Part shown: piece after piece, positions 1 through 12,791 of the stretch | How the letters are laid out: each line of letters opens with the position of its first letter | Position numbering within the stretch: the stretch's first letter is position 1 | Assembly (NCBI RefSeq): GCF_002775205.1 | Contig: NC_036450.1 | Span: 14,465,479-14,529,478 of the forward strand | Source of the DNA: Xiphophorus maculatus | Taxonomy: Eukaryota > Chordata > Actinopteri > Cyprinodontiformes > Poeciliidae | DNA: 64,000 nt | Reading direction: 5' to 3' | Translations under genes and position numbers: made by a program | The notes under the pieces: model-generated | The model's database searches: none | Told to the model about the DNA's origin: nothing | The model's input: only the letters and a program-made list of their open reading frames with translations

Positions 1-2708
1 GTTCCTACTTGCACATAACTGTTTCGACCGGAGGAGCAAGGAACATTCAAGCGTCTGGAAATTATTGCCCAAGGATGAATCAGACTTCTGTTGGTCCACA
101 ACTATCTGGCATATACTGTATGTCACACAGAGATGTGCCTCTAGTTAACCCAGATGTATGTGAATTATTCTGGCTTCAACCTAATAAATTAATTTTGTCG
201 ATTCTAACTGACATGACAGGAAAAGTCATAGAGTAAGTAGAGTAGATAAAGGGGAAGTGTAAAGCTCAATCAAGTAACTATGGGTTGAACTATGTTACCT
301 TCGGTTTTTATAAAAATGTTGTATATCTCATTCATAACTGAAAAGAAATTTAACTTTGCAATTTGACACCTTGAATTCGGCCTCTGTCTTTGCTTCAGAG
401 CAATTCAGATTTTCTGGAACTGTTTTTACAACCGTGGTTAGTTCAATACCTCACAATGAGATTGCAGCCTAAAGCCAAATGTTCACTGTTGAAAAACAGA
501 CAAGGGAAATGTAAGTATATGACAATAAAAGTGCCAGTCAGGTATTTCTTTAATCATTTTTTATGAGGAATAGTGTGAAGTAACTGTCATACTGGGTACT
601 GCAGGCTCTCTTTAGAGGTTATTCCCTGAATTTTGTGGTTATACAACCATCTCAAAAGAAATACTGCACAGAAGAGAGGAGATGAGTGGAATGAAGTATC
701 TCTCCATGCCCACTAAAGCTAGCTGCAAAGGAAGAAGTGTCCAACACAAAATACAATATAGAAAATGGAGTAGTGAAGTGTAAAATAATTATGCCAAGGG
801 ATTTGATACAGGTTCTAACACTCACACAAAGTCTGACCTATACACTTGTTGCTCACGTTTCTCAAGGTTCATTTCATCTTTTATTTTTAGCATTTTTCAT
901 ACTTTTATTTCACTGGCTATAGATCCAAAACACCCATTTGTAAGATTACAATACATATTTCAACTTGGATCACAAGAGATGCCTCTAAACTGAGAATAGA
1001 TTATGCCTGGCGCCTCTGTATAAATTAAAAGCAAAAAGGCAGAGTTGTTTTTCTTTTGCATCTTTACAAATTATTTATTAGAGAATAGGCAAGTTCATTA
1101 CAAAATTCAAAATTGAATTAGCTTTTTAATTACACCTCTGTAATATTGAATCAGTAAATATTATCTGATAATATTATACAGACAAGTTACAGAGAGAAAT
1201 TAGCTGTCATGGCCACTTTTCAGTAAAAAAATAATGTTTTCAGCTACAATCTCAAATTTTGAGTCTTTTAATCCTTTGATTTCTGCTTTGTAATTAAATT
1301 TTATGAGTAGTTAAACAATCTGATATTGAAATCAAAGATTATAAAATAGTTTCTAAGGCATGGTGCATCTGCTTGATTAATGGTTTCAGATTTTCAGATT
1401 TTGCCATTTTTCTAAATCAGTTTAAGTGTAATGAAGAATCTTTACGTTTTGTGATAATCTGCATTTCTCCTTCTCCATTAGCTAACAAACACACACACAA
1501 ACAAACAGAAATGAAACAATGCCAATCCACTCAGCTACAAATGTGAAGGTCTAACAGTTAACATGTTGAATAAAATTTGTTTAGACAAATTTCTTTGTGC
1601 AACAGACGGAGGTTTTGTTGTCTCTTTTGTAAACAGTTCTATCACTCTTGTATGGGCCAAGGAAAAGCTTCTGGCAGGCAATAACACTTGAAACCTCCTT
1701 ATCTATCAACTTTGCAGCAGCAGGCTGCCATCCCTGATTGATACCAGTTGCAGCTTAACTGCTGTCCATCTGTCTTGTTATTATCCACACGGACTCAAAG
1801 GATCGGAGCTGAGCTGCATCCTCTGGATGTCTATGCAGCTATCAAGCTCGACAGGTTTTCATCATAGAAAGCCTACAAGTTTAAATGCAAAATTGACTGT
1901 GTTTCTTTAACTATGGGTAGCTTCATATATGAATCTTCTCAGTTTATAATGCTGGTTTAGATGCAGTGGGAGTCAAAAAAATAGATTTTTATGGTGCAAC
2001 GACTAATTACAAAGCACCCTAAATAACCCATTATGACACTCTTTGTTTGCTGGTAACTAATAGAAACCCATTCTCATAGCATTCTCATATCTCAGAGGAC
2101 AGATAGCTAAATCTTCTTTAGAAAGGCGTTTATAAAGTTCTTTCAACTGGAAAACAAATTAAACAACGCCTTGAAAATCTATTAAAACATATTGGTCCTT
2201 TTCCCATTGGTTACATTACAGACTCCATTGTGTTTCATTGGTATTTTATGTGATAGTGCTACACAAAGTAGCCATAACTGTCAAGTGGGCAAAAAATAGT
2301 TCTTTTTGTTGAATCACCATTTTCTGAAATTGCAATTTTTTCTAGTAAGTCAGTATGACAGTGAATATTTTGCTCCTACTTTGCAACTAACTGAAGCTCA
2401 GTCAGACTGGAGAGTGTGTAAATCCACAGTTCTCAGTTGAATTCAGGTCTGGACTTTGACTAAGCCATCCTCCATCATTTCTAATAAACCTGCCTATCCC
2501 TGCTGAAGAAAAGTATCCCAACACCGAGATGCTGCCATGATGTTTCCTAGTACGTCAAGGTTACATGCAGTGTTAGCTGTTGAAGTTGGTGACTGACATA
2601 TTTTTTTAAAATGTGAAAAAGATTTTCAGGAAGAAGTACTTTTGCATGTTCTACATAATCAAGAGTTCAAAGATGCATAACATTTTATATGATACAAAAT
2701 CCTCTCAC
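1..2708. other. AT-rich non-coding sequence at left edge
   Basis: I see no exon I can defend here on either strand; open frames are short and lack family similarity. It probably belongs to a downstream intron of the minus-strand gene whose exons lie at 2709-10322, because the exon ending at 2709 finishes in phase 2 with a clean GTGAGA donor and must continue to lower coordinates. One degraded dispersed repeat is recognisable near 2190-2570. Confidence 0.5.
2190..2570 (+). repeat. Degraded dispersed teleost repeat
   Basis: The segment contains landmarks of a common fish interspersed repeat: a 'ttttatgtgatag...acacaaagta' block, then 'ctggactttgactaagcca', then 'ccctgctgaagaaaag' and a 'gatgctgccatgatg' block. 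The same landmarks in the same order recur at 6165-6520 (first part) and 27440-28185. It is probably a non-autonomous DNA-transposon family, but I name it only by resemblance. Confidence 0.55.
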
Positions 2709-5700
2709 CTGGTTCTGGAGGGCTCCCGGAGGAGCTCCATGGTTGTAATTGGCCTAAACTGGTGGATTCCCAGTGTGTGGTAACCGGCAGCTGGGAGGTC
2801 GGCCTTCACATCCAGTGGATTTTCTCTGTTCTCCTCCGTCTGGTTGCTGAGTCCTGCGGAGGCGTAGCTATCTCTCAGGAACGGCAAAGTGTAGTGAGTG
2901 CCGGGCTGGAAGTTTTTGGTGGGCAAGTAGCCGTGGAGGCTGAAACGAGAGAGGCTTCCATATCCCGGGCAAGCGTCGCCTCCCATGCCCCTGAAGGCAT
3001 CAGGGAGGGTGTAGACTCTGTTCTGGCTGTCTGGGTTTACAGGATGAGGCTCACCAGGCTGCAGCACTGGCTGGGGTTGAGCTGTTGCAATGGTAGTGCT
3101 GCTGGTTGTTGTGTTTGGAGCAGATTCAGAGGGCTCAACTTTCACTTCGGGAGAGGCTTTCTCAGCAGATACGCTGTCTTTACACTCCTGAGCCAACGTG
3201 ACATCAGGAGTATCTGATGGGAGGACGTTCTCCTCTTTAATCTCTTCTTGCGTCTCACTCGGAGGCTTTTCACCCTCTTGTTCCACCGCTTTGGACTCCT
3301 ATAAGAATAGATTCACCACTGTAATTATACACAAAAATCTCCCTACTGCTAGTCTTTAGAATCAAATTTGCCTAAGTGGTCCGCAGGGCTCCGGTCTCAT
3401 CTTAAATGCCACCTGATGTGGCTACTTACATTCAGAACAAGAAGCATCTCAGTTTACTTCAAATTGACAAGGCATGTTTGTTGACCACAAAACACTTCCC
3501 TTTTCTCAAAGTAACTATTAATCATCATCACTTCAGCACAACCCTGGCTTTCTGATGAATTATGAATTAAGATTTCCTGCCAAAGAATAATGAATTCCCC
3601 TTAGTTAGAAATTAGTTTTGTCGCTGTTTAGCAGCAGAATAAATTGGAGGAATTTAATTTTCTGGTGTGGGAAATTGTGATTTTAACTCTTTTGTTCCAA
3701 AACGCAAGGAAAAATTTGTTTTTCTGTACGATGTAGGACAAAAACAAAGACATTTTTGCTACTTGGATACAGCTTTTTAATGAGTCGTTATATAAACCTC
3801 AGAGTCAGTCTGCTGTGGGGTGTCAGTTTCTGTGGAGCTTTCATTGGTTGAGGTCATCACCGAGGCGATGGAAGTGGGCGTGTCCAGTTCATCAGCGGTT
3901 GTCGGGTTTTCATTGGTTGCCTCTTTAGCCTCCTGGGGCAAAGACAAGGGAGTTGGACCCTCCAAACTCTGCTCCTAAAAAACACACACACCTGTGGGTA
4001 AGTACCTGTTACCTATCAGTATAGTTAAAGTTTTTCTTTGTTAGTATGTTGCTCATGAGGCTCAGTAAACAATGGACAGATAGATAAATGAATCTAATCA
4101 ATGTTCTGTATTTCTAATGCAGTATGCACAAAATAATTTATTGCTGAGGTGTTAAAAAAAGAAAAAGAAAAACAGGCCTTGAGGATTTGAAGTTTGACAC
4201 CTCGATATGTTCTGTAAGTTGATAAGTTTCTCTTGCCAAGTGCCTCCAGTTGACATGTTTTATGATTTGGTGCTATACAATCAAATTGAATTGAATCAAA
4301 TTAAATGACATTCATTCAGCAACCGGAAGGAGCAGATCACAGCAGCAGCACAAAATGATAAAACTTTACCAAACAAGTTAAAAATCTCACAAATTCAGCA
4401 TTGCTCTATGCTGACTTTTAGCAATAAAAAAAGAAATGAAATATGTAGTACCCTTTAAATATAAATGTTTTACAGAGATGCTGAACAAACATTGTGTTGC
4501 TCTTTACAAATAAGAAAATATCTTTTTGGGGGAAAAAAAGTTCGATGTGTTGTGATTTTGTGAAACAATGTTATTTTATACTTGTGCTCCCATTTTATTG
4601 GTTATTGCACATTCATGTCTCCATCGATCGAATGCCTTACCTACTGTCATGGCTGCCAAACATTTACATCTACATTTAATGCCTAATAACAAGGCAAGCA
4701 GAACGAGCAGCTATGATGATAATAAGTGGCATAGTTATACAGGAGGAGGATGTTCATTCGTGAGGTTATTCTCCCTCTTATGTTGTTTTAAATTGTGTTG
4801 CATTTCTTTTTTATTTAATATATTTTGCTTTATTATTTGAGCCGCTTGATTCACTCAGTTATTATCCAGTTTTTCTAATACCACTTTGTCTAAATATTGC
4901 ACTTACATTTTTCCTGGGAACCTAGAATTGAATAGGACTAAAGAAAACATATGTGACATATGACCACCACAGTGAATTGCTTAGTACTTTAAAAGAGAAG
5001 AAAAGCCACAGTAAGAAACTTTAGGATACCAAACTGATGTGTAAGAAAGAATGATGTATGTGCTGGCAGATACATCCTGATATCTGAAGATTATTCACTA
5101 TTTGCACAATTGCCTTCTTATTTACTTGCTCACTGAAGTGTGATTTCATTTATTTTGCCCACACCACGCCATTCCTGATTGCCTTGAAAGTGAGTAATTA
5201 CTTGCCAGTATGAAATCGATTAAGTTATTGGCCACCTTTCTTTGCCCTTATGAAAATGTCTCGCACTCAATGTGAGCTGCTTTCCTGTGATTTGTCCAAA
5301 ATCTTACCAGCAACTTTTAATAGCGCTGCAAAGGTTAAGCTAAAAGACAGAAAAAGAAGAACTGCTGTTTATCATTTGTTGTCTGTGTCTCAACTCAGAT
5401 TGCAGTGAACATGAGGGAAAACCTAAAGCTACACATTTTGTTGACGTTCATGCTGGGTTTTTTATTTTTGTTTTTTAACAGAATTTATTTGTAGCATGCT
5501 GCTCTGGTGCAGATTAGTAGGTCAGCTCCGCTGGTGAAAATATAACACATGTACTATTTGTTTGGCTGTCTGTCTGCGAGAGGAAGCAAAAATATTGGAT
5601 GTTATTGATGGAGTCTTCCATTTTATTCCCACTTTGTTATGTAAGTATTTATGGCATGTTTGACAAAAGTAGTGCTGTAATGGGGCTAGAAGTGAATCAG

Positions 5701-8700
5701 GCAGTTATTGGCTTTCACATTTAATCAGTGGCGGGCTTTGATTTTGCTCAATGTGGCTCTCCTCCCGGGGTACCAAACTGTCAGAGAGGAGCAAGAGCCT
5801 TTTCAATTGCTTTTAGTTAGCGCCGTAAAAAAAAAAAAAAAAAGAAGAAGCAGGGTTTGCTGGACACTGCTGCTGTTTAACAGAACTGATGTTGGTTTAC
5901 TATGACCTAAATGAAAAGGTTGTTGCTCAAACACATTTTTTAATATGCACAACCTTTCTTCCGTTTGTTAAAACTCTCACAAAAAGCATATTTTCATTTA
6001 TTTGTTTAGACAGTAGGTCGACCTTACTATGAAACAAGAGGGAAAACGGCAATATTCAGACAGCTCAAACCTGCACTAAATCACTCTAAACAGATTATGA
6101 AACCTTTGCTTTAATGAGAGTCTTGCCTATGGTGCTAATTTTGCATATAATTCATTGCAGCAGTTCAAACTTGCTTTGCAAAAGTATTCACACTGCTGGA
6201 AATTACATTGAAACCACATATTTCATTGTATTTTATTGCATTTTCTTCTGACAAATCTACGTGACTGGAACAAAAATGATACACAATTTATTTTTTTTTT
6301 CAAATACAAATCTGAAAAGTGTGTAGTTAACTCCCTTCACTATGATACCTACACAAGTCTGCTAAGGAGGGATGTAATCTTAATGTAGATCTAACTGTAC
6401 TGTGAATCACAAAGAACAAGATTACTGTGTTTTGGTCTGTCACATAAAATTCCAATAAAATACTTTGACGTTTGCTGCTCCAATGTGGAGTGAATACTTA
6501 CAGCAAGGCACTGTTTGTGTTTCTTTAATTTGTTCTTGCTGATTTTATGCAAAAGTTAAATCTCTCCGTTCCAACATAATGCATTTTATTTGACTGTGGA
6601 GAGTAATTGTTGTTGTTGTTTTTTCCTTTTACAAACTTTGCATTCATTTGAGTGTGTCAACAAAAATTGGATTTGCTGCTCTATTAACCTGAATGAAAAA
6701 CTAATTCATTGATGCAGCTGAATTCCCCCAATAGCAATGCAAGCAACCTATTAAAAAATATATTAAACACAAAAGGCACCGCACTGAATCCTTCATTAGT
6801 TGTTTTTTTTATTATTTGAAGGGTTTCAGCATTAAGTAAATCAATTTTCACATAGAAAATGTGTGTAATCCAATCAGAAATGTGTCACATGTTCATATTC
6901 AATATGCTGAAGCATCTGCTGAGATTAGAAGCAGATAAATTGATTAATCTCCACAAATTATTGTCTTTCCGAGGCTGCGAAGCCCAACCAAACAATCAAA
7001 CATGAGCTGAACTCTACTGCATTAAATCAGGCTGGAGAGGAAAGTGGAGCTGTCGGTTGAAAGTGGAGAGGAAAAGAGCTCGATTTTCAAACACCAAACA
7101 CAAGGGCCCTCTCATATCCCTGAACAAAAACGTGTCGGAGGGAAGAGGAGATAAAGGGCCTGCCCAGGAAAAACTGGCTGTGGGGAGAGATCATCCTGGC
7201 TTGATCACCCCTGGGGGAGGCTGATTGGATATTGTTAGGCGGCACTAAATAAATGCTTGGCCAGAACACAGGCGAGGTACCACTGTCCTCTACAGACAGC
7301 TTGATTAAGGATTTGGAGGATGATAACAGGCTGGACACGAGCCTATGTGCTGCCGTCTCTGTCTGATTCGAGCTCCAGGGAAGGCAGGGCCACTGTGTGA
7401 GTCAAAGCTTATTTAAATAACTCACTGCACCATCACTGAGTGTGCTCTTGAAGCCAAATAGGTCAGGTTGGAACGACTGATTTAGAGCTAGCTCATAGGC
7501 ACAAACAAAAAACCGGTAGATATACAGTATACTAGAGCAGCACAACTGGCATTTAGTTCCTGTGAACTCTTATCGTCACGGCCGACTAAAGGTAGTGTGA
7601 AATTTAAGGAGCTGCAACGCCAGACATAAACCAGTTCTTCACACAAGCAATGACCCGAATGTCTTATTAGAAGGCTAATTTAATGTGAGAAACTGATGCA
7701 CTGGATTGCAGTGTCATTAGATCAAGCTGAAGTGCAGCTTGGCTTGAACAGAAAGACCATTTTTATGAAACTGCAGAGCTGACACAGCGATGGCTTCACA
7801 AGACAATAAAAAAGAGACATCGGCCGAGCGATGTCGGAAAAGCATTAACAACTTTGTCACAAAATCCATCTGCAAAGCCGTGCAATCTGTTGAATCAGTG
7901 CCGCTCATATTTTTTTGGAGGAGACTATGCCTACTGCAAATAGAAGCTGTAGCATAGCAGATGTTTCTCCTGCAGAAACACCATTGCCTGCACAAACTTA
8001 TCCATGACTGCCCTTAACAAGACACAGACACCAAAAAAGGCACAACTAAAGTCAAGGGAGAAGAGGGGAATTACTCTCAGTTTCTAAAGTTTTACTCCAC
8101 ATCATTATGCTGCCACCACCGGCTCTTGCATTGGAGGCCAGTGTCTGATTCAAGCTCCAAAGAAGGTCAAGCCATGATTTAAATGGCCTCAAAACTTGTC
8201 TGCAAACTGTTCAATCTGCTAAAGCTGCAGTATGTATTTTTAATAAAAAAATGTTTTTGTTACATACTATACTGTCTCTACATTCTGACAGTTTCAACAA
8301 ATGTGTAAAAAAAAGATTTTTTTTTATAAAAGTTACATACTGTAGCTTTGAATCACTGTTGCATTTAAGAGATCTATTGACTTTTTTTGCATTTCCAATT
8401 GTTCTGTTCTGTAACTTAATACAATATCTCACTAGAAAGAGGAAACTGATGCAAGTTCTCGTTGTCCTTTCAATGCTACAAAAATAAGGCATTCCCACAG
8501 CATGATGCTGCCACCACAGGTGCCTCTGTGATGCTGACTGTTTGATTTAAACCCAGAGGATGTTCATCCAGAGTGTGAGTAATAACTCATTCCACCATCA
8601 CTTAAAGTGCTGTTGAAGCCAGATATGTCAAGCTGATGGCTCTGAATCAGACAGGACTTAAAAATATATATATATCAAAAATGGTAAATGGATGCTGGAT

Positions 8701-10322
8701 CCAGAAGGCAGAATGACACAATTTGCATCATCCCATATATTCCCAGCAACAATGCCAGCTAAAGGCAGGGTGCAATTGTCTGGCACATGTAACGACTTGC
8801 AGTTGCTGCATCCTCTTTAAAGATGAGCGGTGATTTACTGGAAAGCAACATCTGCAAACGAGGCGGCACAGTGGAGCAATTTATAGAAGAAGGTCCTGGG
8901 TTGTTTCTGCTTGGAGTTTGCATGTTCTCCCTGTGAATGGGCAGGTTCACTCTGGGTACTCCAGTTTTCTCCCATATTTCTAAAACATGACTGTCAATTG
9001 GTTATACACTAAAATCCCCTGCAGTATTAGTGTGTGCGCGTGGATGTGTGTGTGGGCATGTGCATGGTTGGTTGACCTCTGAGGACCATTAGCTTCATAT
9101 GAAATCTCCCAGAACAATTGAAGCCTTTTCTATTTCCTTTTAACTCTGCAGAGCATGCCCACAGCATGATACTGCCACACAGGCCTGTGTATTACTGTCT
9201 CTACCTGACTTAAGTTCCGACAAAGGTGAACCAAAGTTTAGTTAAACAACTTACTGCACCATTACTTCCTGAAGACATGGGTCAAGTTGACAGATCTGAG
9301 TTTAAGGAAAAAATAAAAGAAGGTGATAGAAACAGAATAAGATGTTAGACTAGCATCTAACTACCATCAGCCCTCAGCATCAATGCTAGCTAAAGGTACA
9401 GGCTTACATGTCCTGGTATCAGTCACTTCTGACACAAGCAAATCAAACTAAGCGTCTTCTTAGAAGAACAAGCTGATTTTGAAAAAAAAAACCCCTGCTA
9501 AACAGGACTGCATCTGTCTTAAAGAAATGCTGGACTGACACAGAGATGCTTCGACAGGACAGTGGAAAAAGACATGCACACCAATCTAATGATGTCAGAA
9601 AACATTAGCTGCAACTTTGTCACAAAACTCATCCGCAAAACCGTGCAATCTGTTGAATCAGTGGCCCTCATTTCTTCAGGGGAGATTCAGATGCTGGGCA
9701 CTCTGCTGAAGGTACTGTACTGCGCTGAAACGGTCCCTCATTGGTGCCATAAAAGACTCGTTTTCTGCAGAAACACCATTAACGTCATGGTTAACCGTAA
9801 CCTCACCGGGCTGCCAAGAAACGACTTCTAAGAGAAAAATGAAACGAGAAAGTTTCCATTTCCCTCCACCGCTGATCGCACTCTGATCCCCAATTAGCTA
9901 AATGCTGCATGGTCAAATTTAATGTCTCCCCGCTTCAACATGGCAACGCGCTCACCACCAGTGTGCAGAATTAACCCCATCCGAGATAATGCCATCAAAG
10001 TTATACCCCCTCCCCACACCCTTTACTGAGGTTGCATTCATGCATTGCCTCTTCCACTTCAACACACATGGATGCAGGAGGTAAAGATGTTTTGCATCAT
10101 GTCACCAGAAACACAAAGCAGACCGCACCGAGCAGCACCGAGAGAGGTAAGGGAGTGAAGCAAGTGATGCCTCCTCCATTCATCATGACAGAGGCAGAAA
10201 GCGGAGCTGTGGAGTGCCAGTTCTCCGCAGGAAAAGTGATGGGCTAAAAAAAAAAACAGGGAGGATGCGGAGCAGATAGAGCCATTCCAGCACACACTTA
10301 CCTCTTTCACTTCAGCAGGCAT
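2709..10322 (-). CDS. Unrecognised acidic, Pro/Thr/Ser-rich protein, 5' part (three coding exons)
   Basis: Coding exons: 10302-10322 (MPAEVKE, donor GTAAGT), 3798-3974 (acceptor TTTTTTAG, weak donor GTTTAT) and 2709-3298 (acceptor TTCTTATAG, donor GTGAGA). Phases agree (0, 0, 2), giving about 262 residues with no stop. The start has G at -3 and lies beside a GC-rich stretch. The first 140 or so residues are acidic and rich in Thr, Ser, Pro and Glu, with no membrane segment. The last 100 are more ordered in character, with two YTLP motifs, a Gly/Tyr/Phe-rich stretch and a terminal RPITTMELLREPS segment. I do not recognise the family. The composition suggests a long intrinsically disordered or scaffold protein, but no function is inferred. 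If the weak donor at 3792-3797 is not used, translation stops at 3777, giving a 73-residue product. The 3' part is missing. Confidence 0.6.
6165..6520 (+). repeat. Dispersed teleost repeat, 5' portion
   Basis: It begins 'caaaagtattcacac', followed by 'ttcattgtattttattg', 'aatctgaaaagtgtg', 'cccttcactatgatacc' and a second half ending 'gtgaatacttacagcaaggca'. The opening and the 'tctgaaaagtgtg' block recur at 27440-27620 and 20985-21125. It resembles a widespread non-coding fish repeat. Termini and target duplication are not clear. Confidence 0.6.
7340..7990 (+). repeat. Diverged direct repeat, copy 1
   Basis: Ordered landmarks: 'gtctctgtctgattcgagctcc', 'aactcactgcaccatcact', 'cttattagaaggctaattt', 'gctgacacagcgatg', 'aactttgtcacaaaatcc', 'gtgcaatctgttgaatcag' and 'tgcagaaacaccatt'. 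All reappear in the same order at 9190-9795, about 1.8 kb downstream, with partial copies between. Confidence 0.65.
8120..8660 (+). repeat. Diverged direct repeat, partial copies
   Basis: Fragments of the same unit: 'gtctgattcaagctcc' near 8145, 'ctgcaaactgttcaatctgct' near 8199, 'catgatgctgccaccaca' near 8500, and 'taactcattccaccatcactt' near 8582. They are shorter and more eroded than the flanking copies. Confidence 0.5.
9150..9800 (+). repeat. Diverged direct repeat, copy 2
   Basis: Matches copy 1 in order: 'actgtctctacctgactt', 'aacttactgcaccattact', 'cttcttagaagaacaagctg', 'gactgacacagagatgc', 'aactttgtcacaaaactc', 'gtgcaatctgttgaatcag' (identical to copy 1) and 'tgcagaaacaccattaac'. 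It contains an open stretch of 89 codons that copy 1 lacks, so coding is not supported. Confidence 0.65.
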
Positions 10323-11080
10323 TGCCACGTCTTCCCTGCCTCCCCACGAATGATGAACAAGATGCGTCCCTCAGTGAGTTTCTATGGCTCTGCTGATTGT
10401 GTTTTTCTTTTCTTTTCTCTTTTTTTTTTTAGAGCTTCTGAAGCAGTTCAAACATGAGCAGCCATCCTTCCTCTCAGCTCCCACCAACACACGTCCACCG
10501 CTGCTCTCTCCCTCTGGCTCACACACTCTCTTGCTCTTCTTCCACTCACAAACACACGCACACACGCGCACGCACACCCCAGACGCACCATGCACACATT
10601 TGCTCAACATAGACGTTCTCCCTCTTCCTCTCTCCCTCTCCCTTCCCCTCTCATAACTGCACTCCTCCTCTGATCTGTGCTGCAGTTAATGTGTGCGCTA
10701 TTAGCAAGGTGCTGAATCAACTGAGTGATGCTGAGCCTGTGAATGGCTTAGGTGGGTGCAGACCCCTGCAGTCCCCGTGCTTCCCCCCAACCCCCAACCC
10801 ACGTCCCTCCCAACCATCCCCTCTACCCCACATTTCCCGGTGCAGGGGTAGGGTTGCGCACGCCTGATGACACAACACGCACATGCACACACACACCATT
10901 CCCCTGTGGCCACAGAAGCAGATGCAGCTGGAGCGCGGAGCAGCCTGCACTGGTTCCGTCCTGTGTCACCCATGTGCGGCATTGCAAGGAGAAGGAGCTG
11001 AGGAGGGGGGCGATGGAGGGGTGGGGAGCACCGCATGCAGCACAGGAACACACTTCATGTTAAAGCTACGCTCCGCTTAG
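10323..11080 (-). promoter_or_regulatory. GC-richer 5' flank of the unrecognised gene
   Basis: Upstream of the first coding exon, base composition rises above that of the surrounding AT-rich DNA, with pyrimidine-rich runs near 10400-10660, a CA/CG-rich stretch near 10550-10580 and C-rich blocks near 10780-10850. This is where a promoter and 5' leader would be expected. No TATA box or precise start is evident, so the call rests on position and composition. Confidence 0.35.
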
Positions 11081-11579
11081 AGAGCAGCACGAGGCAGACC
11101 ATTACTGTCCGCCCACAAATGCACTTCAATCTGAACCTGCATGATTTATTCTGAGTTAAATGAAAAATAATAATTAACAAAGAAGGGGGACCCAAAGCAG
11201 GATGCTTTTCCTGTTCTCTTACTCACTCTGGAGGCTGGAGGGTAACTAATCTCAGAGATGGCCCATTCCTTTCACTTGGCTATATCTTAAATTCTGAAAA
11301 AGAAGTTATTTGCTGTCCTGATTATATGTAAACACAGTTTTTACTTACACTTTTGTTTCAGGAGTCAATCTGTCCATCATATCCAGCCTATTGTTTTCTG
11401 CCAGCTCTCTTATTGATTTAAGAAAATCCTTACATGAAATTGACCTGTGAGCATTTGGAGGTTCTTCCTGGCCTCAGTAGGCCCATAAGCACTTTTATGT
11501 TTCGAAGTCCTTTACGGTCCTCAATCGGCCATCTTGAATCTGTCCCTCGAGCACTTCTGCTTCTTTAAACTTTGATTAA

Positions 11580-11790
11580 TGCTCAGTGCCTCGCAAAATA
11601 CTCACATGCCTTGACATTTTCCACACTGTCACAATGTTGAATGTATTTCTTTAGAGATTTAGATTTGTAATCGAGATGCACTGAAATGATTTTGGAAGGG
11701 TAAGAGGATTTATGGTCTCTAAAATGTGAATAGTGTGGTGTGCCCTGCATCAGCTCTCCTGAATTGAGACTTTGCTGAGCCACCTTTTGT
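11580..11790 (+). repeat. Dispersed repeat fragment
   Basis: It opens 'cagtgcctcgcaaaatactcac', then 'ccacactgtcacaatgttga', and later 'gctgagccaccttttg'. This is the pattern seen at the start of the 6165 and 27440 copies, strongly eroded. Confidence 0.45.
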
Positions 11791-11829
11791 TGCTGATGAA
11801 GCAGCAGTCATGTTTGGTTCTTGGTTGGA

Positions 11830-12240
11830 CCAAAATCTGGGCAGAAAGATAAAGCAAAGAGTTGTAATATAGCTCTAAATCAAGACTTAAATACTGGAAC
11901 GAATGGAAGAAAACACAGAACCAGCAAGACAGGAAATGTAGAATCCCACAAGGAACAATGAAAAACCAGAAGATTAAATACTGAGGTAAGGGTGGAAAAT
12001 GACAAGGAAACCAGATGAGTTAATGACAGGAGATGTTGGACAGCTGTGCCAGAATAAAAGTATGAAGACTGAGGGAGAGAAACTAATAAACACTAAGGGA
12101 GCTGAACTTGAAAAGGCCTGAAAATAACACAAAAGAATAAACTAAAATGCAAACAATAAAGAACTGAGGATTGCCTTTTTAACCAAAATAAACCTAGAAA
12201 AAAAACCCAAAACACATAGAATAGAAAACCTTGTCAGAGA
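11830..12240 (-). repeat. Eroded retroelement-like relic
   Basis: The segment is A-rich on the plus strand. In reverse complement its general order resembles the LTR-like element at 21593-21987: a run of short T-rich phrases with terminal TGTCA-like motifs. A 27-bp stretch beginning at 11941 recurs exactly at 14539. Boundaries are uncertain. Confidence 0.3.
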
Positions 12241-12747
12241 CCAAAGATAACATAATCTCTATTATTCTCTTTCCATCTCACAATTTTGTGCTATTTGTTG
12301 CTCTATAGCACCAACAAAACACATAAAATCTTTGGTTGTAAAGGGAATAGCTTGCAGGTATGAATATTTTTGCAAAGTTAATGGCGTGGTGATCCAGTCA
12401 GTAGCTCTGATTTTCATAAGAAATTTAAACTTTGTGATAAAAGGTCATCACACAGATTAGAACCTTTTTTTATTTAAAAAAAAAAAACAGCTTTGAGACT
12501 CTCTATTTCAACCATCAGAGGAACATCTATTATCAATCTGTCAATCTGAGAAAAGAAATGAGTCCAGCACGTTTCCTAAAATCTTTTTATGAAGCTAAAT
12601 CAAAGCAGGCTTAATGAAAGCCCATTTTCACATGAGAAGGACTCGCTGATGTAATTTCTGCTTCCCCCTGCTTTCCATATCGCTTCAGCAAAAAGCTCCA
12701 CCAGATGGAAAACACCACCATTAAGGCTCTGAATAGATTTGATCTTT

Positions 12748-12791
12748 AAAGAAAGAAAGAAAGAAAGGAAGAAAGAAAGAAAGAAAGAAAG
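12748..12791 (+). repeat. (GAAA)n microsatellite
   Basis: About eleven GAAA units with one GGAA interruption. Confidence 0.9.

Larger units (their letters stand above)
3975..10301 (-). other. Large first intron of the unrecognised gene
   Basis: This 6.3 kb stretch separates the 7-codon first exon from the second coding exon. I see no other supported exon. It holds a dispersed repeat at 6165-6520 and a set of diverged direct repeats at 7340-9800. Confidence 0.45.

Noticed and set aside
9562-9831. An 89-codon open frame as a small gene
   Set aside because: Its homologous copy at 7.8 kb is not open in the same frame, so the frame is not under selection.
10371-11080. Several overlapping open frames on both strands
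   Set aside because: GC- and CA-rich composition lengthens open frames in all frames; no splice pattern or family similarity.
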